Positions 25,947 to 36,177 are shown, counted from the stretch's first letter. The stretch: 64,000 nt of DNA from Helicobacter sp. NHP19-012 (GCF_019703325.1 NZ_AP024819.1:186001-250000); one strand, 5' to 3'. The notes: generated by a model not told the origin, from the letters alone. Numbers and translations are program-made.

Positions 25947-27258
25947 AGACCATGGCTAAGTTGCGCACAAGCATCGCCCCCGTGGGGCTGGTCTTTAGCC
26001 CCCCCTCACTGATCGCCACCAGGCCCTCTTGTTCGTAGGGTTTGAGGGCGTTTAGCGCGTCTTTAAAATGTGTTTTAAAGTCAATGTTAAACGCCTTTTC
26101 AATGCTGTGAAAATCTAGCTCTAGGTTATTCATCAGGTGCATGATCACCTCTTTTCTTAGGCGATCTTCACCACTAAGCCTAACCCCCCGCTCTACAGGC
26201 AAATGCCCACTATCTAGGGCCTGCTCGTAGCGTTTCAAGTCTTTAAAGTTTTGCGTGTAGTAGTCTTGCCCCTCGCCAATGCTCGTAACCCCCACACCAA
26301 TGGTTTGGGAGAACTTTTTCGTGGTGTAGCCTTGGAAGTTGCGTCTAAGTTGCTTATTTTGCAGAGCCAAATACAGCTCGTTGTCCTTTTTGGCGAAGTG
26401 GTCCATGCCAATCATTTCATAACCATGCCCTTTTAAGAACCCGATTAAAAATTGCAACAAGGCTAGCTTTTCTTGTGGGCTGGGTAGGGTTTTGGGATCG
26501 ATTTTCATGGTGTGTTTCACCCAGGGGACATGGGCGTAATTAAAGACTGCCAAACGATCGGGGTTGAGCCTTAGCACCTCTAACAAGGTCGTTTCAAAAC
26601 TTTTAATGGTCTGCAAGGGCAAGCCATAAATCAAGTCAAAGTTAATAGAAGTGATCCCAAAATCCCGTGCGATTTGCACCTTCTCTTGCACCAAATCCAC
26701 GCTTTGCAAGCGATTCACTGCCACTTGCACTTGTGGGTCAAAGTCTTGCACTCCAAAGCTTAAGCGGTTAAAGCCGTGCTTTTTTAACACCTGCATTTGC
26801 TCTAGGCTAAAATGCCTCGGGTCGATCTCACAGCTAAGTTCCGCGTCTTTGGCAAAATTAGAGAAGGTATTTTTAATGTTTGCAATGATGCGATCTAACT
26901 GCTCGGCGTTGTAAAAGGTGGGCGTGCCTCCGCCAAAGTGCAGCTGCACCACCTCCCTATGCGTGTCTAAATGGGATCTTAATAGCTCCAGCTCTTTAGC
27001 CAAATACCCAATGTAGCGTTCCTTCTTGCTTTGGCTATTCGTGTAAATCACGCTACAAGCGCAAAAATAGCACGCACTCTTGCAAAAAGGCAAATGGAAG
27101 TACAAAGACAGAGGGATTTGTTTATCCGCCCGCTTAAACGCCTCTAAGAGTTCCGCCTCTTGAAAGCTCGGGTTGAACTCCACGGCGGTGGGGTAGCTCG
27201 TGTAGCGCGGACCGGGCTTAGAGTAAGAAGCGTATTTGTGAAAGTCTAACTCTTGCAC
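25891..27258 (-). CDS. hemN: Oxygen-independent coproporphyrinogen III oxidase HemN
   Basis: A 455-residue radical SAM enzyme that decarboxylates coproporphyrinogen III in haem synthesis without oxygen. Cluster cysteines C59, C63 and C66 (CX3CX2C) with C68 match true HemN. GPRYTSYPTA at the N-terminus and HFGGGTPTF are further signatures. Oxygen-independent chemistry suits a microaerophile. It lies 2 bp after the UPF0763 gene. Confidence 0.94.
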   Translation of the reverse strand: MQELDFHKYASYSKPGPRYTSYPTAVEFNPSFQEAELLEAFKRADKQIPLSLYFHLPFCKSACYFCACSVIYTNSQSKKERYIGYLAKELELLRSHLDTHREVVQLHFGGGTPTFYNAEQLDRIIANIKNTFSNFAKDAELSCEIDPRHFSLEQMQVLKKHGFNRLSFGVQDFDPQVQVAVNRLQSVDLVQEKVQIARDFGITSINFDLIYGLPLQTIKSFETTLLEVLRLNPDRLAVFNYAHVPWVKHTMKIDPKTLPSPQEKLALLQFLIGFLKGHGYEMIGMDHFAKKDNELYLALQNKQLRRNFQGYTTKKFSQTIGVGVTSIGEGQDYYTQNFKDLKRYEQALDSGHLPVERGVRLSGEDRLRKEVIMHLMNNLELDFHSIEKAFNIDFKTHFKDALNALKPYEQEGLVAISEGGLKTSPTGAMLVRNLAMVFDAYLGVQSGARRFSQTL

Positions 27259-27260
27259 GG

Positions 27261-27761
27261 CTAAAAGGGCAAGGCCAAATTGTCAAGGTCTAGCTCTTGG
27301 CGTTTGCTCTCTAAGAACTCGGGCAGGTTGAAAAACAAATTGGGGTGTTGCTTTTTAATTTGTTTGACGAAGTCAAGCGAGCTGATTTTTGGCAAACTCC
27401 CATCCTTGCCTCTCAAGTCCTCTAACTTCTTAAACACCACCGCCATCGCATCCGCAAAGTCAATGGGCGTTAAAGTCGCCATGTCGCGCTCCAACTCCAC
27501 CATGACCTTGTCCTCATACGCCCTTTGGATGACTTGCACAATGTGCTGCAACAGCACTTCAGGGATCACCACGAATTTTTGGTCTTGCTCGTCTTTGACA
27601 AACCACGCCTCTTTGGCGTTAAAGCTCCCCTCTTCTAACTCCAAAAGCACTTCTTTGGCAGAAATTTGCTTGGCTTGGACTTTATTTTGCCCGGATTCTA
27701 AACTTCTGTAAATGTCTTGCATGCCTGCCTCAGTGGTTTTTTTGCTTTTTGCTCTTGCCAT
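27261..27761 (-). CDS. UPF0763 / DUF2603 protein
   Basis: A 166-residue epsilonproteobacterial protein of unknown role. The central region ELEEGSFNAKEAWFV and the ending LFFNLPEFLESKRQELDLDNL match the UPF0763 family. It is charged, soluble and without known motifs. ATG 27761 is chosen over a GTG at 27767 because GAGAGG is 6 bp upstream. Its place between hemN and aroC is conserved in H. pylori. Confidence 0.85.
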   Translation of the reverse strand: MARAKSKKTTEAGMQDIYRSLESGQNKVQAKQISAKEVLLELEEGSFNAKEAWFVKDEQDQKFVVIPEVLLQHIVQVIQRAYEDKVMVELERDMATLTPIDFADAMAVVFKKLEDLRGKDGSLPKISSLDFVKQIKKQHPNLFFNLPEFLESKRQELDLDNLALPF

Positions 27762-27796
27762 GCGCACCTCTCTTTTCGGGCTATTTTAGCATAAAT

Positions 27797-28873
27797 TCAC
27801 CTTTGCCGATAAAAAGCCCGCACGCTTGAGAGTTTGGTGGGCATGTTTAAAAGCGCAAAATCCGCCACGACCAACGCCAAAAGGCTTTCACAAACCACGC
27901 TCCCCCTAATGGCAATGCACGGATCGTGCCGTCCTTTTAACTCTAATTTTAGGGGCTTGTTGTTTGTATTAATGGTGTCTTGCGCCTTAGCAATGCTGGC
28001 TGTGGGCTTGAAATGCACCCAAATAACTAAATCCGCCCCACTACCTATGCCGCCCAGCACCCCCCCGGCGTGGTTACTTTGAAAACCTGTGGGGCTTAAA
28101 GGGTCGTTGTAGGCACTGCCCCTTAAGCTAGCCACGCTAGGCTCGCCGATAAACATCCCCTTGACCCCATTTAAGCCCATAAACACGCCCCCCAGCCGTG
28201 CATCCAATTTATCATACAAGGGCTCGCCAAGCCCGAGTAAATGCGCCCCGCTGGCTTGCACCAAAACCACACCCCCCACGCTATCACCCTCAGCCTTTGC
28301 CTTTAAAATCGCCTCTTGTTGTGTAGGCTCTATGTCTTTATCTAGGCTAAAAATGGGGCTGGTTTTGGCGTGGCTAAAGTCTATATTTTGCGCCTCAATG
28401 CCACCCACACTAAAAACCCCGCTAAACACCTCAATGCCCAGTTCCTTTAAAAGCATTTTGGCGATCGCCCCCCCCGCAACCCGTGCCACGCTCTCCCTGG
28501 CTGAGGTGCGCCCCCCACCTCTGTAGTCGCGCACGCCATACTTCGCTAAGGCCGTAAAATCCGCATGCCCGGGCCTAAAGGCCTCTTTAACGTTGCTGTA
28601 ATCCTTGCTCTTGACATTGCGGTTGTAAATGAGTAAGCCAATGGGCGCGCCCGTGCTGACCCCCTCAAAGACTCCACTCACCACCTCCACCACATCCTCC
28701 TCTTTTCTAGGCGTGGTGTAGGCGTTCGTGCTCTTACGCCGATTCACCTCCGCCTGCAAAGCATCTAAATCGATCTTTAGCCCCGCAGGCACACCCTCTA
28801 AAACGCCCCCGATTAGCACCCCGTGCGACTCGCCAAAGGTGCTTAAGCGCAAGCAACGCCCAAGCGTGTTCAC
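27797..28873 (-). CDS. aroC: Chorismate synthase AroC
   Basis: A 358-residue FMN-dependent enzyme, last step of the shikimate pathway, converting EPSP to chorismate for aromatic amino acids and folate. FGESHG, RPGHAD and YRGGGRTSARE are its three signatures; GFQSNHAGG is a fourth. Full length. The ATGA overlap with rnc shows coupling. Its product feeds TrpE/TrpG encoded at 50.8-52.9 kb. Confidence 0.96.
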   Translation of the reverse strand: MNTLGRCLRLSTFGESHGVLIGGVLEGVPAGLKIDLDALQAEVNRRKSTNAYTTPRKEEDVVEVVSGVFEGVSTGAPIGLLIYNRNVKSKDYSNVKEAFRPGHADFTALAKYGVRDYRGGGRTSARESVARVAGGAIAKMLLKELGIEVFSGVFSVGGIEAQNIDFSHAKTSPIFSLDKDIEPTQQEAILKAKAEGDSVGGVVLVQASGAHLLGLGEPLYDKLDARLGGVFMGLNGVKGMFIGEPSVASLRGSAYNDPLSPTGFQSNHAGGVLGGIGSGADLVIWVHFKPTASIAKAQDTINTNNKPLKLELKGRHDPCIAIRGSVVCESLLALVVADFALLNMPTKLSSVRAFYRQR

Positions 28874-29538
28874 CCTATGCCCCCTGCAAGCTGGACAAAC
28901 GCCTCTTTGGCACAGAGTTGTTGTGCCTCTTTCTTGCTCTTAGCCGTGCAGGTGGCGTACAACTTGCTTAAAATGAAAATTTGCATTTCAAATTGCTTGG
29001 CGTGATCGGGCCCGCTTTCGCTTTTGAGCACATAGGTGGGGATGGTTTTAAAGCGTTCTTGGGTGAGCTCTTGCAAGGCACTTTTATAATCCGTGAATAG
29101 AGCCTGCAGGGACAAATCGGGATAAGCCAAATCCAATAAATCCTGCATTAAAGCACGCACCACCTCTAGCCCGCTCTCCAAATAAACCACCCCCATCAGT
29201 GCCTCAAAAGCACTAGAGAGGATAGAGGGCTTGCTTTGCCCGTGGTTGTGCGCCTCAGCGGGCGAGACCACAATGTGTTTTTGCAAGTCTAAAAGCAACG
29301 CTAATTTATAAAACGCCTTTTCATTGACTAAAGATGCACGCATTTTAGACAAGTCCCCCTCTTGCAAGTCTTCAAAGCGTTCAAAAAGAATCTGCGCCAC
29401 CGCCAAATCCAAGACGGCATCGCCCAAAAACTCTAGCCTCTCGTTGTTCGTGGGCGATTGCGTGCTTCTGTGGGTTAAGGCTTGTTGCAAAAGTCTCTCG
29501 TTTTTGAAGTGGTAGTTGAGGTTTGCAAACTTCAGCAC
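28870..29538 (-). CDS. rnc: Ribonuclease III
   Basis: An endonuclease for double-stranded RNA that processes rRNA and structured RNA. RNase III signature NERLEFLGDAVLDL lies near residues 32-45 and PSILSSAFEALMGV is the second metal motif. A double-stranded RNA-binding domain fills the C-terminus (residues 150-220, SKKEAQQLCAKEA). The GTG at 29538 is preferred: it overlaps rnhA by only 7 bp and has AAAAGG upstream. The TTG at 29592 would overlap rnhA by 61 bp. Confidence 0.93.
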   Translation of the reverse strand: MLKFANLNYHFKNERLLQQALTHRSTQSPTNNERLEFLGDAVLDLAVAQILFERFEDLQEGDLSKMRASLVNEKAFYKLALLLDLQKHIVVSPAEAHNHGQSKPSILSSAFEALMGVVYLESGLEVVRALMQDLLDLAYPDLSLQALFTDYKSALQELTQERFKTIPTYVLKSESGPDHAKQFEMQIFILSKLYATCTAKSKKEAQQLCAKEAFVQLAGGIG

Positions 29539-29969
29539 GCTTTGGCCTTTTGTTTGTAGCTTAGGGCCTGCTCTTTGGCAAGCTTGTCGCAACGCTCGTT
29601 CTCGGCGTGTCCGTCATGCCCCTTGACCCAATGCGTGGTGATGGCGTGTGCACCTTTAAATTTTAAAAACTCTTGCCACAGATCCACATTTTTCACCTTA
29701 GCAAACTTTTTAGCCACCCACATTTTCAGCCACTCGCTAATGCCCTTACACACATAAATAGAGTCGCTGTAAAGGTGGATATTGCAAGGCTCTTTCAAGA
29801 CTTTGAGCGCCTCTATGACCGCCCTAAGTTCCATGCGGTTGTTCGTGGTGTAAAGCTCCCCGCCTTTAATGATTTTCTCCATGCCCTTGTAGCGCAGAAT
29901 GGAGCAGTAACCCCCAAAGCCGGGATTGCCTAAAGCCGAGCCATCGCAAAAAATTTCAATGCTTTTCAT
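29532..29969 (-). CDS. rnhA: Ribonuclease HI
   Basis: A 145-residue enzyme that cuts RNA in RNA-DNA hybrids. Catalytic acids are visible as D9 (IFCDGSALGNPG), the E in NNRMELRAV, the D in LYSDSIYV, and the last D in ENERCDKLA; HWVKGHDGHAEN holds the catalytic-loop histidine. The rnc gene follows with a 7-bp overlap. RNase HII is also encoded in this window, at 38.2 kb. Confidence 0.95.
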   Translation of the reverse strand: MKSIEIFCDGSALGNPGFGGYCSILRYKGMEKIIKGGELYTTNNRMELRAVIEALKVLKEPCNIHLYSDSIYVCKGISEWLKMWVAKKFAKVKNVDLWQEFLKFKGAHAITTHWVKGHDGHAENERCDKLAKEQALSYKQKAKAC

Positions 29970-29978
29970 TTGAACCTC

Positions 29979-31025
29979 CTAGTTTAAATTGTCGCTGTAG
30001 TCGCTAAGGTGCTTGTCTAAATTTAGGACCACCTCTTTAGGTCCGATTTTTGCGCACACCAAACAGCGGTAACTCTCAAAGGGCGACACACTCTTGCACG
30101 CCATGCACTGGTAGCTAAAATCTAAATCCAAATGGTAATCGGCGTGCAAGGTGCGAAACACCTCTAGCTCTAAGGTTTCACACCGCCCCCTAGCATAACC
30201 CTTGGCGATAAAGACCTCCAACACGCTGGGGTGCAACTTGGCTAAATAGGGGGCGATTTCGCCTTCTTTGATGTCCCAAAGCAAATCCACCAACGCCCTG
30301 CCCTCTGTCGCCTCTGCGATTTCTTGCAAAAAAAGGGCTTTGTGGTGGGTTTTTAAATGCTTTAGCGCACTTTTATAAAGTTTATTCTGCTCTTTGCCCA
30401 GCTTTAAAATCGCCTCACTTTGATCTTTCAAGCCCAAATCCTCTTGCATGAGGATTTGCATTTGCAAGTAGTGGTAATTGTCTAACAATCCACTCTCGCC
30501 CAATGCGTCCAAACACTCCAAAGTTTCTAGGGCTTTTTGCGGTTCGCACAAGGTTTCATAGACTTGCACCATGGAGTGCAAGGCGTGGGTGTTGCGTGGG
30601 TCTATGCGTAGCACCTCGGTTAAAATGTCGCGCGCCTTTTGTACATAGCCCAAATCGATGTACGCCTTGGCAAGGCTCCCCAACAAAGCGATGCGCTCGT
30701 CTTGGTATTTAGGCAATAAGGCTAGGTAAATTTTAATCGCTTGCTCGCTGCTGCCATGCTTGGCGTAGTGTTTAGCTAAAAAGAACCATGTCTTAAAGCC
30801 CAAGACCTCTAGGGGGCTTTCCTGCTCTTTTTGCAAGAGTTGTTGCACCTCAAAGGCTAACTCCACTTGGGCGTAAGAGTGGGACAGGACATTTAGGGCT
30901 TTTAAATTGCGTCTATGGGTGAGGGTAGAGCGCAAATAATCGATTAAAATCACCCCCCCGATGATAAACGCCAAAATAGCGACACTGAAGAGCGAATCCT
31001 TATAGATAAAGGCTAATTGCTCCAC
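29979..31025 (-). CDS. LapB-like TPR protein with C-terminal zinc ribbon
   Basis: A 348-residue protein with an N-terminal membrane helix (residues 13-30) followed by a basic HRRN, TPR repeats over residues 60-200, and a C-terminal CMAC...CLVC pair (near 314 and 330) forming a rubredoxin-like metal knuckle. That order is the layout of E. coli LapB/YciM, which steers LpxC degradation by FtsH to balance lipopolysaccharide synthesis. The functional link is inference from architecture. It lies between the SurA-like gene and rnhA in one operon; an equivalent gene occurs there in H. pylori. Confidence 0.78.
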   Translation of the reverse strand: MEQLAFIYKDSLFSVAILAFIIGGVILIDYLRSTLTHRRNLKALNVLSHSYAQVELAFEVQQLLQKEQESPLEVLGFKTWFFLAKHYAKHGSSEQAIKIYLALLPKYQDERIALLGSLAKAYIDLGYVQKARDILTEVLRIDPRNTHALHSMVQVYETLCEPQKALETLECLDALGESGLLDNYHYLQMQILMQEDLGLKDQSEAILKLGKEQNKLYKSALKHLKTHHKALFLQEIAEATEGRALVDLLWDIKEGEIAPYLAKLHPSVLEVFIAKGYARGRCETLELEVFRTLHADYHLDLDFSYQCMACKSVSPFESYRCLVCAKIGPKEVVLNLDKHLSDYSDNLN

Positions 31026-31037
31026 AGCCTATAAGCC

Positions 31038-32129
31038 CTAACGCAAAAATTTAATCTTGGCTTTGACGCGTAGTTTTTCATAGTATTCGGCGAGGATTTT
31101 ATCTTGTTGTTCCTCAATCAACTTATTGGCGATGAACCCACGGGCTTGGCTGAAAGACACCTCCTCTTTACCGAGTTTTTTCTGGATATAAAAGGACACA
31201 TAATCGCCCCCACCCGCATTGAGAATAGGCGTAAAGGTGTGTTCTTTGGTAGATAAAAACATTTGGGCGATTTGGGGGTTTAGGGATTTTAGGTTGATCT
31301 TTTCCTCGCCCTTAGACACCCCGGGCACTTCAATGTCCTTATTCTCTAGGGCTTGGGTCAGGGTCTTGGTGTCTTTAGCGGTGTAACGGGTGGTTAACAC
31401 CTCGCTAGGCACGCTAAACTCTTCCCTGTGGGCGTTGTAATACTCACGCATTTTGGTTTCGCTATTCGTGTTGACATTGAAAAGTAGGATGTTGCGCAAA
31501 AGTTCCCTAGTTTCTAGCTGTTTTTTGAGCTGTTTCCTGTAGCGCATGGGGTCGATCCCCTCATTAGCTAGAGTACGCATAAAATCGTTCACACTCATAC
31601 CATTATGTTTGGCAATATTTTCGATCTCAGCGTCAATTTTATCGTCCTCGATGTCGATTTTCAAGCGTTTGATCTCTTGGGCTTGAATGCGTTGGATAAT
31701 TAGGGTATTGATTGCTTGCTGCCGACTGATATGGTTTTCTTTCTCTTGGGTTTCTATTTGGTAAAGTGTGATTGGATCGTTGTTCACTGTTACAGCGATC
31801 CCGCCCACGATGCCGTCTTTGCGCTCTTCGACTAAATCCTCAGGGGGGAGTTTTTTAAAAGGTTGGATAGATTTGGATCTTTCTTGTCGTTTTTGCTCTT
31901 CGGGGGTTTGGGGGGCAACTTGCGTGGCTTGACCGGGCTTTTTTAACGCCTTTTTGATCTGCTCATCTAGGCTCTTGGCATTGTGTTTAGCACCACCCAC
32001 CCCCTTGCCCGTAACCGACTCCACATTCGAGCCAGAACCCGCAGCGTGTAGGCTTAAAAAAACAAGGCACAGACACATAAAAACCCGTTTTAAAGGTCTA
32101 AGGGTGTGTTTTCTGCGTGAAAGGGCCAA
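31038..32129 (-). CDS. SurA-type periplasmic chaperone
   Basis: A 363-residue exported protein, first gene of this minus-strand operon. The signal peptide is preceded by a basic stretch ([12 protein letters not shown]). Residues 105-220 resemble the SurA N-terminal chaperone domain ([18 protein letters not shown], then [14 protein letters not shown]), and the C-terminal part looks like a weak parvulin or SurA-C helix. It probably escorts outer membrane proteins. The start is a TTG at 32129; the first ATG (32078) would remove the charged n-region of the signal peptide. Spacing of 12 bp to the LapB-like gene suggests co-transcription. Confidence 0.8.
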   Translation of the reverse strand: MALSRRKHTLRPLKRVFMCLCLVFLSLHAAGSGSNVESVTGKGVGGAKHNAKSLDEQIKKALKKPGQATQVAPQTPEEQKRQERSKSIQPFKKLPPEDLVEERKDGIVGGIAVTVNNDPITLYQIETQEKENHISRQQAINTLIIQRIQAQEIKRLKIDIEDDKIDAEIENIAKHNGMSVNDFMRTLANEGIDPMRYRKQLKKQLETRELLRNILLFNVNTNSETKMREYYNAHREEFSVPSEVLTTRYTAKDTKTLTQALENKDIEVPGVSKGEEKINLKSLNPQIAQMFLSTKEHTFTPILNAGGGDYVSFYIQKKLGKEEVSFSQARGFIANKLIEEQQDKILAEYYEKLRVKAKIKFLR

Positions 32130-32223
32130 ATTCTTCTCTTTATTTTTTTATGATAGGGGCAAGTATAATGCAGTGGGGCTAAGAGCAAGATTAAGGTTTA
32201 GGCGCAAAATTACCCAAGGGCGT

Positions 32224-32229
32224 TATAAT
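32224..32229 (+). promoter_or_regulatory. -10 box of clpB
   Basis: TATAAT lies 42 bp before the clpB ATG in the divergent gap. No CIRCE or HAIR-type inverted repeat was found by eye near it. Confidence 0.55.
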
Positions 32230-32271
32230 AACCCCATTAAAATAAGAAAGCAAAATAAAGAAAGGACAAAC

Positions 32272-34932
32272 ATGCCTGCTAATGTTTTTGAGAAACTCAC
32301 CAACCATTTAAAAGAGAGCCTAGATCAAGCCCTCTCCTTAGCCTTGCACGCCAAAAACCCCGAGATCGAGCCCATCCATTTATTTTGGGCACTGCTGGCC
32401 AACACCCACTCTTTGTTGAGCCAAGCCCTTTTGAAAATGGGCGTGGAAAAGTCCCCCCTAGAGTTAGAAGCTAGAAGTTTGGTGGATAAATTGCCTAAAA
32501 GCTCCAATGTCAGCGCACAGGGCTTAGGGGTTAGTAAATCCTTGCTGGATGCCTTGCACGCTGGACTAGGGCTAGCCGTGCAAAAGGGGGATAGCTATGT
32601 AGCGATCGACACCTTCATAGAAGCCAATCAAGAGCTGTTTAGAAATTATTTTGGCAAGTTTGTCAATGTGAGCGAGCTCGTAAAGACCTTTGAGAGTTTG
32701 CGTAAAGGCGCGAAGATCGAACAGCCTAATGACGACGCGACTTTAGAAGCCCTTGAAACCTATGGGATTGACTTAACAGCCAAAGCCCTAGACAACGCCC
32801 TAGACCCCGTGATTGGGCGGGATGAAGAGATTTTGAGGATGATGCAAATTTTAATCCGCAAGAGCAAGAATAACCCCATTTTATTAGGCGAGCCGGGCGT
32901 GGGTAAAACCGCAGTGGTGGAGGGGCTAGCGCAACGAATCGCTAAAAAGGAAGTCCCCCTATCCTTGCAGCACAAACGGGTGGTGGTTTTGGACATGGGC
33001 ATGCTCATTGCCGGGGCGAAGTATCGGGGGGAGTTTGAAGAGCGCCTAAAAAAAGTGGTCGAAGAGGTCAAAAAGGCGGGCAATGTGATTTTATTCATTG
33101 ATGAGATCCACACCATCGTGGGGGCGGGCGCAAGCGAGGGGAGCATGGACGCGGCAAATATCTTAAAGCCCGCCTTGGCTAGGGGCGAGTTACACACCAT
33201 CGGGGCGACCACGCTTAAAGAATATCGAAAATACTTTGAAAAGGACAGCGCCCTGACCCGGCGTTTTCAGCCCATCCCCTTAAACGAGCCTAGCATTAAT
33301 GAAACTCTGCAAATTTTAAGGGGGATCAAAGAAACCCTAGAGGCGCACCACAATGTCAGCATTACAGATAGTGCTTTAGTAGCAAGTGCCAAGCTCTCTA
33401 GCCGCTACATCCCCGATCGCTTTTTGCCCGACAAGGCGATCGACCTCATCGACGAGGCGGCGGCAGCGTTAAAAATGCAAATTGAATCCGAACCCTACGC
33501 CCTAGCCCACACCAAAAGACTGATCCAACAATTAGAAGTGGAAAAACAAGCCCTTTTAATGGAGGAGAGCAGCGCAAATGCCGAGCGTTTAAAGGTGGTT
33601 CAAAAAGAATTGCAAAACGCCCTAGAGGAAAAGCAACGCCTAGAGGTGCAATTTAGCAACGAGCAGAAAGTTTTTAAAGACATCGCTACCAGCAAGAACG
33701 CCATTGAGAATTTAAAACGCGAGTCGCTCCTAGCCAAACAGCAAGCCGACTTTAGAAAAGCCGCTGAGGTCGACCACGACAAAATCCCCACTTTAGAAAA
33801 GGAAGTTGCAGCCCTAGAGCAAAAGCTCGCCCAAATGCAAGCCAATGGCAGCTTGTTAGAGTCGGCAGTTACTAAAGAGGGCATTGCGCGGGTGGTGAGC
33901 CAATGGACGCAAATCCCCGTGCAAAAAATGTTGCAAGAGGAAAAGGAAAAGATTTTACACATTGAGGACGAGCTGTCTAAAAGCGTGGTGGGGCAAAAGG
34001 ATGCGATTAAAGCCATTGCACGGGCGATCAAGCGCAATAAAGCCGGGCTTAGCGACCCCAACAAACCTATAGGGAGTTTTTTATTTTTAGGCCCTACGGG
34101 GGTGGGTAAAACCCAGAGTGCTAAAACTTTGGCGAAATTCTTATTTGACAGCCAAAAAAATTTGATCCGCTTGGATATGAGCGAATACATGGAAAAACAC
34201 GCCGCCAGCCGTTTAGTGGGCGCACCCCCCGGGTATGTGGGCTATGAAGAGGGGGGGCAGCTCACTGAGGCCGTTAGGCGTAGCCCCTATAGCGTGGTGC
34301 TCTTTGACGAGATTGAAAAGGCACACCCGGAGGTGTTTAACATGCTCTTGCAAATCTTAGATGAAGGGCGTTTAACAGACAATAAGGGCGTGGTGGTGGA
34401 TTTTAAAAACACGATCATCATTCTAACGAGCAACATCGCCAGCGACAAGATTTTAGAGCAACAGAGTGCGCACGCTAAAATAAAAGAACAACAAGAAACA
34501 CTAAGAGCTAATGGCATTGAAAGCGAGGACATTTTAGAGCTGGGCGAGGCTTACGACTTGCAAAAAGTCGTGCAAGAGGCTTTAAAGGCGTATTTTAAGC
34601 CCGAGTTTTTAAACCGCTTGGACGACATCGTGATCTTCAACCCCCTAGAGATGGCAAGTATTGTTGAAATTGTGGATTTACTCTTTGCCCAAATTGCCGA
34701 GCGGCTCAAAGAGAAAGAGATCAGCATTAACCTAAGCCCCGAGGCAAAAGAATACATCGCTAAAAGCGGGTTTGACCCCATTTATGGGGCGCGTCCGCTC
34801 AAAAGAACATTGTATGAGGAAGTGGAGGACAAGTTGGCGGTGTTTCTTTTAGAGGCAGAGAGTTCCCATTTGGCAGGCAAAAGCCTTGAGTTTGTTATGA
34901 AAAACGGTTCAATTATGGTTGAGGAACATTAA
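32272..34932 (+). CDS. clpB: Protein disaggregase ClpB
   Basis: An 886-residue Hsp100 ATPase that pulls proteins from aggregates with DnaK. Order: Clp N-domain (residues 1-140), AAA1 with GEPGVGKTA and LFIDEIHT, a coiled-coil middle domain (residues 400-540, rich in E/K/Q), and AAA2 with GPTGVGKTQ and [11 protein letters not shown]. The middle domain separates it from ClpA at 6.3 kb. ATG 32272 has AAAGGA upstream; an open frame reaching back to 31954 runs antisense through the SurA-like gene and is not used. Confidence 0.95.
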   Translation: MPANVFEKLTNHLKESLDQALSLALHAKNPEIEPIHLFWALLANTHSLLSQALLKMGVEKSPLELEARSLVDKLPKSSNVSAQGLGVSKSLLDALHAGLGLAVQKGDSYVAIDTFIEANQELFRNYFGKFVNVSELVKTFESLRKGAKIEQPNDDATLEALETYGIDLTAKALDNALDPVIGRDEEILRMMQILIRKSKNNPILLGEPGVGKTAVVEGLAQRIAKKEVPLSLQHKRVVVLDMGMLIAGAKYRGEFEERLKKVVEEVKKAGNVILFIDEIHTIVGAGASEGSMDAANILKPALARGELHTIGATTLKEYRKYFEKDSALTRRFQPIPLNEPSINETLQILRGIKETLEAHHNVSITDSALVASAKLSSRYIPDRFLPDKAIDLIDEAAAALKMQIESEPYALAHTKRLIQQLEVEKQALLMEESSANAERLKVVQKELQNALEEKQRLEVQFSNEQKVFKDIATSKNAIENLKRESLLAKQQADFRKAAEVDHDKIPTLEKEVAALEQKLAQMQANGSLLESAVTKEGIARVVSQWTQIPVQKMLQEEKEKILHIEDELSKSVVGQKDAIKAIARAIKRNKAGLSDPNKPIGSFLFLGPTGVGKTQSAKTLAKFLFDSQKNLIRLDMSEYMEKHAASRLVGAPPGYVGYEEGGQLTEAVRRSPYSVVLFDEIEKAHPEVFNMLLQILDEGRLTDNKGVVVDFKNTIIILTSNIASDKILEQQSAHAKIKEQQETLRANGIESEDILELGEAYDLQKVVQEALKAYFKPEFLNRLDDIVIFNPLEMASIVEIVDLLFAQIAERLKEKEISINLSPEAKEYIAKSGFDPIYGARPLKRTLYEEVEDKLAVFLLEAESSHLAGKSLEFVMKNGSIMVEEH

Positions 34933-34983
34933 TGCATTCATTTTCTTTAGGCAAACAGGTGGGGGCGTTTTGGTCGTTTGCGA

Positions 34984-35493
34984 TTGTTGGCCCTAAACGC
35001 CACCTTTGGGGCAGCTAGAGCGCAAGAACACGAGCGAGGCTTTGCGGTGTCCAATGAAGTGTGCAAACTTACCAAGCACACACAAAAATCTTTAGGCAGG
35101 ATTGAGAGCGACACGCAGGCGCTGAGTCGGGCGATCAGCGCGGTGTGAGATGGGAATGCTGATCCCCAAAAATGCGTTTAAAAACTCCAGTTCATATTTA
35201 GGGTTTAAAATGCTCTTGCAGCTAAGACTCAAGGGGTGTGGCGTAGGTGCTGCTCGCTGATGTCCGTTAACTCGGTGATTTTTGGGGGACATACTCACAG
35301 TAAACTAGGCTCGAAAAACTTTTAAGCACCGTGCCCGAAATGAGAGATTTTGGGAACAACCTTATTTGTTTCAATGTATACACAAGGAACACTACTGAGT
35401 TCCAATGTGTGGTGTAGGCGATGGGAAAGCCACACCCTTGAGGTATTCGTAAGAGAGCAAAAAGTCTTTAAAGGGCAAATCCAAGACTTCTAG
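34984..35493 (+). pseudogene. Decayed methyl-accepting chemotaxis protein with CZB-like tail
   Basis: After clpB a frame from 34984 reads LLALNATFGAARAQEHERGFAVS and then CKLTKHTQKS, the signalling hairpin tip of a chemoreceptor (family form LLALNAAIEAARAGE), and stops at 35146. Downstream, a second frame (35350-35493) reads LFVSMYTQGTLL and WCRRWESHTLEVF, which recalls the zinc-binding CZB domain at the end of Helicobacter Tlp receptors (CRxGKWY). The sensor half, membrane helices and much between are gone or shifted. The hairpin assignment is strong; the CZB assignment is tentative. The 34933-34983 stretch has no feature. Confidence 0.7.
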
Positions 35494-35532
35494 GGCATGG
35501 CTTGTTTTAAGAACTATACAAGTCTTTCGGGC

Positions 35533-36165
35533 TCATGCCCTTTTCAATTCTTGCAACGCTAAAGTGGGGTTTTCGTGGTTAAAAAGGTAGCTCCCTACAA
35601 CCAATAAATTTGCTCCGTAAGAAGCAAGCAAGAGAGCGTTTTTAGCGTTGATGCCCCCATCCACTTCAATTTTGCCGCTGTAGGTGGGGAACTTTTGTTT
35701 AAAGTGGGCGATTTTATCCAGCACTAGGGGCAAGAACTTCTGTCCCCCAAAGCCCGGATTCACGCTCATAAACAGCACCAAGTCCAAATCTGCAATGATG
35801 TATTCCAGCCCATTTAAAGGCGTGGCAGGGTTCAAGCTCACCCCCGCTTTAAAGCCCAAATTTTTAATGTGGTGGATGATCTTATGCAGGTGGGGGGTGC
35901 TCTCTAGGTGGATGGTGATGTAGGCGGGCTTTAGCTCTTTAAACAGCTCAATGCCAAAGGTGGGGTTATCCACCATTAAGTGGATGTCTAGGGGGGTGTT
36001 TGTGTACTGACTCAAATTTTGCAAGACACAGGGGCCAAAGGTGAGGTTAGGCACAAAATGCCCGTCCATGACATCGACGTGTAAAAAGTCCGCACTGTCG
36101 ACTTGCTTAAGGCTTTGCCTTAAGTCCATAAAATCCGCGCTTAAAATACTCGCTGCTATTTCCAT
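35533..36165 (-). CDS. rpe: Ribulose-phosphate 3-epimerase
   Basis: A 210-residue TIM-barrel metalloenzyme interconverting ribulose 5-phosphate and xylulose 5-phosphate. Metal ligands are in HVDVMDGHFVPN and DIHLMV, with SVNPGFGGQ and EVDGGI near the C-terminal phosphate site. No ribosome site precedes the ATG. A perfect TATAAT lies only 6 bp upstream, which predicts a leaderless mRNA. Confidence 0.95.
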   Translation of the reverse strand: MEIAASILSADFMDLRQSLKQVDSADFLHVDVMDGHFVPNLTFGPCVLQNLSQYTNTPLDIHLMVDNPTFGIELFKELKPAYITIHLESTPHLHKIIHHIKNLGFKAGVSLNPATPLNGLEYIIADLDLVLFMSVNPGFGGQKFLPLVLDKIAHFKQKFPTYSGKIEVDGGINAKNALLLASYGANLLVVGSYLFNHENPTLALQELKRA

Positions 36166-36171
36166 AGGGGG

Positions 36172-36177
36172 ATTATA
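36172..36177 (-). promoter_or_regulatory. -10 box of rpe, implying a leaderless transcript
   Basis: Minus-strand TATAAT ends 6 bp before the rpe ATG, so transcription should begin at or within a base or two of the A of that ATG. It lies just after the tRNA gene end. Confidence 0.55.

Noticed and set aside
31954..32271. Longer clpB start
   Set aside because: This part is antisense to the SurA-like gene and covers the promoter; a good ribosome site precedes 32272.
33600..34190. 196-residue antisense frame in clpB
   Set aside because: Serine/cysteine-rich shadow of the coiled-coil and AAA2 coding region.
35092..35298. Minus-strand 68-residue frame in the chemoreceptor relic
   Set aside because: It is antisense to the relic and has no similarity or start signal.
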